Of a stretch of DNA of 64,000 nt, positions 47,011 through 60,361 are shown piece by piece. Position 1 is the stretch's first letter, and every line of letters begins with the position of its first letter. The stretch covers positions 15,255,464 to 15,319,463 of the forward strand of contig NC_134958.1 of NCBI RefSeq assembly GCF_965638725.1. Direction: 5' to 3'. Source of the stretch: Aptenodytes patagonicus. Lineage: Eukaryota; Chordata; Aves; Sphenisciformes; Spheniscidae. A program made the translations under genes and the position numbers. The notes beneath the pieces were generated by a model. It was not told where the DNA came from and did no database searches. It saw only the letters and a program-made list of their open reading frames with translations.

Positions 47011-48339
47011 CTGGGTCCCAAGAGTCTGAGTGGGGATAAACCAGTTGTGGTCCATTTGCCGTGTGCCCCAGGGTGGCATTAGTGTTGGGTCATCCCACTC
47101 TGACCCTGTCTGTGTCTTGCGCCTCTTCCCTGCGTAACTCGGGCACGCAGTGCCTGCCGCCCCAGAGCTGACGTGGGCATGAATGCTCGGGGGGCACCTC
47201 GGAGAGGGGGGGCAATGGGGGAGGGAGAGGACTCTTAAACCTTCGCAGCCTGGGGGGGGCATTGGCTGCTGCTCTTCTGTGTTTACACCAGGGCCCTGGA
47301 GAACCGCGGCTTTCACAGGGATTTTAACTGACTGTAGCCCTCTTCTGACAAGTGACTTCGTAACTCTGTAAGCAGGCTGTACGGATCAGTAGTGCTGCAG
47401 GGGGAGGGAGGCAGGAAAAATGGAAACAAACCACTTATAAAACCTGAAGAAATACTGCTGGAACCTGGCGTGCTTTTTGCTGGGACAAAACGGCGCTGCT
47501 GAAAGGCATTAACAAAAGCAAAAGCAAAGGAGAGAGGAGGTGCTTGCCATGGCGGTGAGAGGGCTGCGAGACAAGAGGGATGGACCAGGTGGGAAACATG
47601 AAGCTGGAGCCCAGCTGTCGCGGGGCAAGGGAGGTTGGAGCAGCGAGGGGGCTCATGGGGCACCAGCACAGCCTGCTCAGGGCCAGCATGCCCGAACCCA
47701 GAGCTGCCTCCCACGCCATGGCGGTGCTTGGACTCCCACGGGTGAGCATGCCAAAGGCACCAGCACTGAGCCAAGCAGAGCCTGTGCTGTGCACTTCACT
47801 TGGGCTCGCAAGCCTGGCATTTCGACCACTTTCTAGATGTTCCCAGTGAGGAGGGTTTGTGCTTTGGTTCCTCGGGCTCCCCGTGCCCTTCACTGCCACT
47901 TCTTGCTCCTGCAAGAAACACAGAGCAGAGCGGCATGTTTGGCTTGCTTGACTGGTCCCCAAATTGCACGGGTGCCTGTCCCCAGGAGTTGCTGCTGGGG
48001 AGCTCTGGGGCACGCGAGGAACCAGACCTCAACCTCAGGGTTTGATAGCCCGGCCAGAAAGGCTGACAGCGGACACAGAGACAAGCTTTCCCTCCACAGC
48101 CTGGCTCCCCGGTCCCTCCCTGCAGCTGAGACCCCCAGGGCTGTGCTGCCCCCACATCCTGGGGTGTGTGGTGCCAGGGACCCACACTGGCATCACACGC
48201 ATCAGTCTGGGGTTTGCTGGGAATGGTGATCAGGAAAGGGGTGACAGCTGGAATGAGCCCCTCACGGAGCGGTGTCTCCAGCAGCTGCATGGTGGCAGGG
48301 GCACCAGGAAGGCTAACGGCCATCTCTCTCCCTCCCCAG

Positions 48340-48367
48340 CCATGACAGCGTAGGCAGGCAGCGAGAG
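48340..48367 (+). promoter_or_regulatory. ZNF710: ZNF710 5' UTR segment with minimal upstream ORF
   Basis: The coding exon begins after the acceptor CCTCCCCAG (ends 48339). ATG ACA GCG TAG at 48342-48353 is a three-codon upstream ORF, ending 14 bases before the main ATG at 48368. Confidence 0.7.
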
Positions 48368-49795
48368 ATGGATCGCTTCACCGAGTGCGGGACCCAGACG
48401 GATGCGGTGGTGGTGCTGTCCCTGGCGCAGGCTGCGGTTCTGGGCTTGGTGTCCGAGAATGAGCTTCTCGGGGCCACCATCAGCCCTGCTGGCTTCTTCC
48501 CGGGGCTGGGAGGGGAGCTGCCAGACACCACCGCGGTGGAGCCCGGGGAGCCGGAGGGCGAGTGCCGGCTGGAGGGCGAGGGGCAGGCGCCGGGGGATGG
48601 ACAGGAGGAGGATGCCTTGGAGGCAGAGTCCTCCCTAGAGAAGCATGCCCGGAGGAGGAAGCGGCCTCCTGTGAGGCTGGTGCCCAAAGTCAAGTGCGAG
48701 GAGGCGGAGGATGAGGTGCTGTACGAAGTGTCCGTCCCTGGGGACGAGGAGGGTGAGCAGCGGCGCGGCCGCCCGCCCCCCCTCCAGGACCCCAGCCAGG
48801 AGCAGACAGTGCAGAGCAGTGCCATGAAGATGATCGACCTCGGCACCTTCAGCAGGAAGCCCCGGCGCCTGCGGCACCTGCGCCGGCACACGCGCCAGGA
48901 GCTAGAGGGCACCGAGCGCCGCCTCGGGGGTGCCGACCCAGCTGGTGCGGTGGAGGGTGGCACCACGGGGGCCCTGCGGACCGAGTGCGCCTTCGAGGTG
49001 GGCGCCCCCTCCCCTGGCGAGGTGGAGGTCCCCGCGCCGGCGTCCCCCGAGCAGGTGAAGAGCGAGCAGGGCTTCGCCTGGCAGGAGCCGGGGGAGCTGG
49101 AGACGGAGGTGGCGGGCGCCACCAGCGAGCGCAACAAGAAGGCGCAGCTGGACCGGCTGGACATCAATGTGCAGATCGATGACTCCTACCTGGTGGAGGC
49201 GGGGGACCGCCAGAAGCGCTGGCAGTGCCGCATGTGCGAGAAGTCCTACACGTCCAAGTACAACCTGGTGACCCACATCCTGGGCCACAACGGCATCAAG
49301 CCCCACTCCTGCCCGCACTGCAACAAGCTCTTCAAGCAGCCCAGCCACCTGCAGACCCACCTGCTGACCCACCAGGGCACGCGGCCCCACAAGTGCGAGG
49401 TGTGCAGCAAGGCCTTCACCCAGACCAGCCACCTGAAGCGGCACATGCTGCTGCACACCGACATCAAGCCCTACAGCTGCCGCTTCTGCGGCCGGGGCTT
49501 CGCCTACCCCAGCGAGCTGAAGGCGCACGAGGTGAAGCACGAGAGCGGCCGCTGCCACGTCTGCGTGGAGTGCGGGCTGGACTTCTCCACGCTCACCCAG
49601 CTGAAGCGGCACCTCTCCACGCACCAGGGCCCCACGCTGTACCAGTGCCTGGAGTGCAGCAAGTCCTTCCACTACCGCAGCCAGCTGCAGAACCACATGC
49701 TGAAGCACCAGAACGTCCGGCCCTTCGTCTGCACCGAGTGTGGGATGGAGTTCAGCCAGATCCACCACCTCAAGCAGCACTCCCTCACGCACAAG
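48368..49795 (+). CDS. ZNF710: ZNF710 coding exon 1 (residues 1-476, fingers 1-7)
   Basis: Large exon with the N-terminal region and seven fingers, ending QHSLTHK before donor AAG|GTAGGG. Reading past the donor adds about 28 residues before a stop (near 49880). Confidence 0.96.
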
Positions 49796-52700
49796 GTAGG
49801 GGCCAGGGCATGTCGGGCACCCAAGAGGTGCTGCCCTTGCTATGCCCGGAGGAGGTGTGTTGGCTCTGGATGCGGGTGCTAGGGGAGAGGGGTGTCCCAG
49901 TGCCCCAGAGTCCTGTCCAGCCCTGGGAGATGGGTGGTGCGGGTGGGCAGAGGCACCCATGATTGGCATTCGCTAGGGGTCATTGATTAGCAGTGAAAGG
50001 GCATCGTTATGGGCAGGGGCCCTGGGGCTGCCCAGCCTCCTTTCTTCCTGGGGGTTTCCATCCTCAGGGAGGGGGGTTCAGGCCTACTGCGGGTGCTGCG
50101 GCAAGGTGACTTGGGGGACCCTGGACAGGTGCTGCCGCAGCCCTTCCTGGCGGGCTGTGAGCAAGGGGTTTGCCCTTTTCCAGGGGTTCTTTCAAGGGGG
50201 AGCAATTGGCCTGAGCCAGAGAGCAGAGCTGGGTCTCACAGCTGGGCTTACAGAGCCTGTCCAGCCATGCTCCCCACAGCCCACCTCCCACACGCTGCCG
50301 GGCTTGTGCGGGGCCCTTGAACGTACCCATGCCGGGTCGGCTTGCCGTACGGCGGCTGCACTTCCCAGCCAGCCCCTTCCCGTGGGTGCTGCTTTGCGGA
50401 GCTGCTCTCGCTCTGGCGGCACTGACCTAATACCGGGTTTTCCAAGTGCTGCAAATGCATTTCCAGTGCGGGTGAGACGATGGTATCTGGGGGCAAGGCA
50501 GGAGGCAGGATCCTGCCCGCTGCAGGACCAGGCAGTGGGAATTACCCCCTGGGGCAGTGCGGGGATGGCCCCAGGCTCTTGGTAGTGCCCGCTTTGTGCT
50601 TGCAGAAGGGGCAGATGAGCTGATGAGGGTAAATCTCCCTCCTAGTTCCTGCGGTCCAGCCCACTGACAGTCCCCAAAGTTCAGCTTAGTGCGAGGAGCC
50701 CGTCCCATGCCCCTTGGGGAACGCAGGTCTCTGCTCTGCACCGTGCCTGGCACCTCTCATGTGTCCCCAGCTCCTGAGGGGTCTGTTCAGAGGCCCCCGA
50801 GCCACCCCAGCAGCGCTGTGCGCTGGCCCCCACCGCCACAGGCAGAGCCCTGCCCGCTGCCGCTCTGCCCAGGGCTCGGCTCTGCCCCCTGCCCACAGCT
50901 CTCTGAACCCCTTGCAGGGCGTGAAGGAGTTCAAGTGCGAGGTATGCGGCCGGGAGTTCACCCTGCAGGCCAACATGAAGCGGCACATGCTGATCCACAC
51001 CAGTGTCCGTCCCTACCAGTGCCACATCTGCTTCAAGACGTTTGTGCAGAAGCAGACGCTCAAGACCCACATGATTGTGCACTCGCCAGTGAAGCCATTC
51101 AAATGCAAGGTACCGTCGGGGGTCCGGGCGGGTTAGCAGATCAAGGGGGTTAGCACGGGCCCTGGTGTGCTGCACTCAGGAGAAACCCGGCCAGGCTGGG
51201 TTGAGTTCTCTGTCACAGGAAAGCAGTTTTGTGATGCCTCCCTCTGTTCGCTCGGGCAAACAGCTCATCCTGACGCGTCTGCTCAGAGCTGTGCAGTGGG
51301 GAGCAGCTGCTGCGGGCAGGGCATGGGCACCACTAACGGAGAAGGTCAATTAGTACCTCTCTCTGACCAGCGCTAGATATGCTGGAGTTCCCAGCAATAC
51401 CAGCACAGCATCCCTGAGGCCTCCCACCACAGGGGGCGAGGTGAGGGGCGGAGGGAAGCGGCCCCGTTACTCTTAGAAGTTGGTGGGAGCAATGGGGGAC
51501 CCCAGGAGCAAGGTCTGCTCTGAAAAGCGCACGTCCCTGCAGCAGCACCAGCCGTTGCAGGCGAGCGCCTGCCGCTGTCCCCCTTTGCCGGGGGTGGCAG
51601 TGGGAGAGCCCTCACTGACCCGAGGAATGCTGCCCGCAGGTCTGCGGGAAGTCCTTCAACCGCATGTACAACCTGCTGGGCCACATGCACCTGCACGCGG
51701 GGAGCAAGCCCTTCAAGTGTCCCTACTGCTCCAGCAAGTTCAACCTGAAGGGCAACCTGAGCCGGCACATGAAGGTCAAGCACGGCGTGATGGACATCAG
51801 CCTGGACAGCCAAGGTAGGTGCAGGCTGTGGCCAGTCCCTGGCGCTGCCTATCGCAGACTGGGTGCTGTGGTCTTCCCTGCTGCGGCCGCTCCTGGGAGC
51901 GCCCAGCTCTCGGCTGTTTGCTTCGGGAGCTGGGCCGTGCCGCGGCAGCTCTGGCAAGCGCCTTTCGGCGAGCTCATGTCCTGTCGCCCGAGGGCTGCCC
52001 TCGGCTTGCTCATCCTGCCAGCACCGCATGGTGACACACACTGTCTCCCCAGCCTCCCCTCTGTCCTCGAGCACCTGTCCTCCTACAAGGGCCATGGAAA
52101 GGTACCGAGCGGGAGCTGAGTAAGCTTAATAAACGTGGTACAAATACAAGTAAATAAACTTCATAATATTTAGAAGTTAAAATAGATAGCTCCTCAAGGA
52201 GCCATTAAGGCTTCGGCATCTCTGGACAGGACGGTGCCCTCTGGTGATGCTGTGACTGTGATTTTAGTCAAAGGGTTTTGCAGGATGGGAGGGGTAAATG
52301 CCGCTGTTCTTGCCCCGGCTGCCCCCTCTGCACCTGCCCAAAGGCACCCTGGGGGAACGGGAGATGCTCCTGCTGCAGGTTTCTGCACAGCATCAGCGCA
52401 GATGCTCCATCAGTAGTCTTGCGGTGGGACCACCCCTGCTTCGTATGGACAGAGCTGGAGATGAGCTCTGGCTGTTTCATGCCCTCGGTTTCCCCAGCAG
52501 CTCGACGCCCACCTCGAGCGCATCCTGGGGGGACCCAGCAGGATCCCCCGTTCCTACCCTTTTCTCTTCCTCCCCACCTCAGACAACTCCCACCCCGGCT
52601 GAGCCTCAGCCAGTGCCCAGCACTGCGGCACAGGCAGGGAGTGTGAGCGCCGGGGCGGCGCTGGGAGGATGCCTTTCCTGCGCTGCTATCCTCTCCTCGC

Positions 52701-53182
52701 CTCCCCCAGCCCCCACGTTGGGACGGGTGCTGCAGACCCCTGTGCGTGTGGCACAGGCGCCAGTCGGGGGCGAGCACATGCATGCCAGCTCTCTGCTCAG
52801 GCAGCACTCTGCCAGCAACCCATCCCTGCTGCGGTGCATGGCTGGGGATCTTCTGAGCTGAGAGCCCCCCACAAGTGGCCTGGCTCAAGCAGAGCTGTAG
52901 CTCTGGGGAGCTTTGGGCTCTAAACCCGAGCTGCCCAGGAAGGAGGGGTGCTGTTGTCCCTGGACCTTCATGCAGGTCCATCATTGGGTGTCCCTGTGCT
53001 GAATCCTAGATCCCATGATGGACCTGGCCGGGGCCGACCACGCCGAGCTGGACGGGCAGCAGGAGATGGACGACTTCGAGGAGGAGAACTCTTACGGCTA
53101 CAGGGGGGTAGGCAACCCTCCGGACGAGCACGCCCTGACCGAGCAGGCCATGAAGGAGATGGCGTACTACAACATGTTGTAG
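48368..53182 (+). CDS. ZNF710: ZNF710, C2H2 zinc-finger protein, complete
   Basis: Nuclear C2H2 zinc-finger protein, presumed DNA-binding regulator. Four exons, 48368-49795, 50918-51109, 51640-51814 and 53010-53182, give 1968 bp, 655 residues plus stop (human about 664). Residues 1-60 carry the conserved start MDRFTECGTQTDAVVVLSLA. About 61-284 is an acidic, poorly conserved linker with conserved islands RRKRPPVRLVPKVK and AQLDRLDINVQIDDSYLVEA. Residues 285-588 hold 11 tandem C2H2 fingers, first WQCRMCEKSYTSKYNLVTH, last FKCPYCSSKFNLKGNLSRH. The tail ends LTEQAMKEMAYYNML. Every finger keeps its Cys2His2 residues. Finger 10 is split by the exon 2/exon 3 boundary (FKCK|VCGKSF). The start was chosen because it aligns with human MEGFMDSGTQTDAVV. 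No KRAB, SCAN or BTB domain is present. Target genes cannot be told from sequence. Confidence 0.97.
49796..50917 (+). other. ZNF710: ZNF710 intron 2
   Basis: 1.1 kb, GT-AG, GC-rich; nothing recognised. Confidence 0.9.
50918..51109 (+). CDS. ZNF710: ZNF710 coding exon 2 (residues 477-540, fingers 8-9)
   Basis: Acceptor TTGCAG|GGC, donor AAG|GTACCG. Encodes GVKEFKCEVCGREFTLQANM and onward to HSPVKPFKCK, the first Cys pair half of finger 10. Confidence 0.96.
51110..51639 (+). other. ZNF710: ZNF710 intron 3
   Basis: 530 bp, GT-AG; nothing recognised. Confidence 0.9.
51640..51814 (+). CDS. ZNF710: ZNF710 coding exon 3 (residues 541-599, fingers 10-11)
   Basis: Acceptor CCGCAG|GTC, donor CAAG|GTAGGT, leaving phase 1. 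Encodes VCGKSFNRMYNLLGHMHLH and finger 11, then GVMDISLDSQ. Confidence 0.96.
51815..53009 (+). other. ZNF710: ZNF710 intron 4, with possible intronic polyadenylation
   Basis: Read-through from exon 3 stays open for 101 codons to a TGA at 52117-52119. AATAAA follows at 52128-52133 and again at 52153-52158 in a local AT-rich patch. The remainder of the intron (52200-53009) shows nothing recognised. Confidence 0.6.
53010..53182 (+). CDS. ZNF710: ZNF710 coding exon 4 (C-terminus)
   Basis: Acceptor ATCCTAG|AT. Encodes DPMMDLAGADHAELDGQQEM, an acidic DDFEEEN stretch and the conserved end TEQAMKEMAYYNML, with TAG at 53180-53182. Confidence 0.95.
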
Positions 53183-55405
53183 CTGAGGCTGGAGGAGGCT
53201 GGAGGAGGTTGCTGGGGGCCTGCGTGGACTTTGCGTGGTAAGAGGAGCTGCTGCCAGCGGGCTGCGGCACCCAGCCAGACCTGCACCTCTGCCCCTGGAG
53301 AGGGGGGGCTCCAGCTGAGCTTGGTGAAGGAGAAAACAGGGATATCCAAAAACCTTTGCCGGGGCGAAGGCAGGAGCAGAAGCTGGAGGTGGCACAGGGC
53401 AGCGGTTGCTGCCTGCCATGGGCGCGCTGAGCTGGTGCAGCGAGGGCTTAGCTCCAAGCTGCTGCCAGACCCTTGCAGAGCCTCGGTGGAGCTCTCACCG
53501 TTGCTGGGGTCCTTCCCTCCTTCCCCACCACCCCCAGAGAGGGGGCACTGAGCTGTGCACCGGCTGCCTGCCGCTCTCCTGCCCAGCGCTGACCTCCCTT
53601 CGCTCTGCTCCTGCCTGCCTGCCCGCCCCACTGCGCAGTGGCAAGCCAGGACCTTGCCTCTGTCTTCACCCTTGCCTGTACTCCAGCGTCCAGCATACTT
53701 GAAGCTGCAGGCAGGGGAAGGCACATCCCAGAAGATGATGAGCATTACTAATTATTCTACCTCCTGGGTCCTCCCCCACAGCAGTGCTGGGGCTGCAGCC
53801 CAGTCAGCCCCCTGCTCCCCCCCCCCGAGCGCCCTGTGGGGCAGAAGCCCCTCTGCCCACGGGAGGAGGTGGGTTTGCATTTCTTGCTCTTCCCTGTCTC
53901 CCAGACAGGCGAGAGCTGTCCTGCTTGCTCTGGCACCGGCTGCGAGCTGGCATGGGCAAAGCTGTGGCAACCTGCGCCAGGCCACGGGGCACATACAAAA
54001 CAGAATATTTTCTTACAAACTAATGGCAAAGCTCAGAGGAAGCAGCAGTTCTGGGTAGAGCAGCTGTAGCGAGCAGTGTATTTAAAGGAAGGCAAACCCT
54101 GTTCAACTTGAGCAAATGATGGTATTTTGAAAGTAATTTATTTTTTTCAGACGTGCCGCGTGGTTGGATTTATCTTTTCACTGAGTTCAGTTTCCTTCAA
54201 CCAATGTGCTTTGTAAACCTGTGTAACGTGTGTGGTCTGTGCGTGGGGAGCGGTGGGGGCTGTGATGGTGCTCGGGGGGGGGCTGAGGACCAGAGCGGGG
54301 TCCTGCCGTTCATGGGGCAGCCGAGCACTGGCAGGGCCCCACTAACGAACCGCAGCCACTCTCTGTGCTGCTGGCACCCCCTCCTCAGCCCCCTGAGCGG
54401 CTCCAGGGCTCAGGAAGAGGCTTTCGCTCAGGCAGCGCAGCCCTTGGGATGGGGGTTTGCCTCCTCTGCTCCCAGGTGTTGTGGTGGGGGGAGAAAGGAG
54501 CTGGGGCAGCACTGGGTCTGGGACCACCGTCCTGGCTTTCTACCCTCCCTGCTGTGGGGCAGAGGGCCGGGCAGCGCCAACAGCATTGCTCCCTGAGCAT
54601 GTCCAGTGCCAGGCAGGGTCCCGGCAGGCACCAGTACCTCCTGGGAGGCTGCAGCAGGCCCAGGACCTGGGGTCCGTCCAGGGCACTCGCACAGGGTCTG
54701 GGACCCCTGAGCTGACCTCCCACACACCCACTGCAGATGGCTGAGCAAGCGCCGGCGCAGGTCCCACCACACTCCCTGGGGAAGGGCACCATCCACCCTG
54801 TCCCCAAAAGCCCCAGGCTGGCTCTGGGGGGGGGTTGCACCACTCAGCCCTCCAGGCTCCCAGCCCCCAGCAAGGCAGGGTGTCCCCCAGCCTTGCCATC
54901 ACCTTTTCCCCCCCTCCAGCTTCCCCCAGCCTTGGGGCAGGACGGAGACAGCTGCAGCGTTGGCCAGCCTGGACCCCCTCCTGCAGTGTGGCAGTGCCGC
55001 CCCCTCCCCACAGCCCCCTCCGTGCTCCCAGCCAGCAGGCCCCCCCCCCCCCCCCCCCCCCGCTACCTCAGTCCCATTACCAAAAAGCTGTGACGCACAT
55101 CCCCCCATGCTGGGTGAGGATGGGCTGGCGAGGCCGAGCTGAGGGTGTCTTTGCTGCTGCTGGGAGGCAACCCCAGGCGGCTGCGGCACCAGGCTTTGCC
55201 CTGTGGGACAATGGGGGGGGGGGGTGTCTCGTGCCGGTGGCACAGTAGGTGCCGGTGGCTGCGTGGCTCCTTGGCATCCCCCCCTCGCATATGCAGAGCG
55301 TTCAGCCGCCCCTTGTGCAAAGCTCTACTGTGTTTTGGTTATTTTTTATCTCCTCGGTTTGAAGAGTTGTTTAGCAATAATTCTAATAAATGCATATTCT
55401 TTAGC
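53183..55405 (+). other. ZNF710: ZNF710 3' UTR and polyadenylation signal
   Basis: About 2.2 kb from the TAG to an AT-rich end: GGTTATTTTTTATCTCC, then AATAAA at 55385-55390 and TGCATATTCTTT. It contains a 22-base C run (55040-55061). No open frame of known type. The extent is inferred from the signal. Confidence 0.6.
55040..55061 (+). repeat. 22-base poly-C run in ZNF710 3' UTR
   Basis: Uninterrupted C homopolymer; count unreliable in sequencing. Confidence 0.95.
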
Positions 55406-55479
55406 TGCTGGCTGCCTCCTGCGGCCGGCACCCCCCCATGCCCGTGCCGCGAGAGTCGTGCCACCACCACGCGCCGTCG

Positions 55480-55722
55480 GCCGGTGAGGTGTTTAATGGC
55501 AGCTGGCACCGCGAGGTGGGAGGGTACATGAATCAGTGTGGGACAGGCCCCCCCGGTCCTACACACTCCCGCTAGAAAGGTTTTAAAAACACTCGTAAGA
55601 AAACTGCTTATAAAAATTATTCAACTGTTCCTGAGCCGAGTTGGTGAGCTGGAGGTGGCGCTGGGTCCCCGGCCATCCGGGTGACAGCAGGGCCGGGGCT
55701 GGGTGCCACCCCCACCCCCCCC
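55480..55722 (-). other. IDH2: IDH2 3' UTR (inferred)
   Basis: Downstream of the IDH2 stop on the minus strand there is no AATAAA before the ZNF710 end; the best candidate is ATTAAA at 55497-55492. An AT-rich stretch at 55580-55625 precedes it. That would give a 3' UTR of about 240 bases. Confidence 0.4.
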
Positions 55723-60078
<4,356 letters not shown>

Positions 60079-60182
60079 GGCGGGGCGCGACGGGGCGGAC
60101 ACGACGGGGGGGGGGGGAGGGGGGGGGAAGGGGGGTGGTGGCGGAGCGGGGACGCGGTTCGCTCCGCCCCGGGGCGGTGCGT

Positions 60183-60255
60183 GCCCAGGCTCCCCCGTGG
60201 GGCCCCGCGCGGGCCCCTTCGGGGTCCGCGCGGGGCCCCACGGGGCAGCCCGGGC
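60183..60255. repeat. 35-bp inverted repeat with 3-nt spacer in the IDH2 promoter
   Basis: Left arm 60183-60217, spacer TTC 60218-60220, right arm 60221-60255. The inner 21 bp pair with one mismatch; over all 35 bp I count three mismatches. Arms are almost pure G/C. Confidence 0.9.
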
Positions 60256-60346
60256 CATGGCTTCATCCCCCCGTCACGCAGCGCACCCCATCTGCAAAAC
60301 ACCCATGGGGAATGATGCCCTCCCGGGGTGTGCAAGGCAGGAGGGT

Positions 60347-60361
60347 GCCCCCCCCCCCCCC
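60347..60361 (+). repeat. Poly-C run of about 14
   Basis: C homopolymer upstream of the IDH2 island. Confidence 0.9.

Larger units (their letters stand above)
20786..48339 (+). other. ZNF710: ZNF710 intron 1 (27.5 kb)
   Basis: Inferred from the donor at 20786 and the acceptor CCTCCCCAG ending at 48339. I recognise no coding exon of any other gene inside. Sub-features are listed separately. Unassigned blocks 22011-23710, 23740-29100, 29121-31440, 31760-33630, 33800-35980, 36130-43480 and 44300-46850 show mixed-GC DNA with no recognised element. Further alternative non-coding ZNF710 exons cannot be excluded. Confidence 0.5.

Noticed and set aside
55063-55320. Small ORFs at the end of the ZNF710 3' UTR
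   Set aside because: Short, low-complexity, on both strands, inside an inferred UTR.
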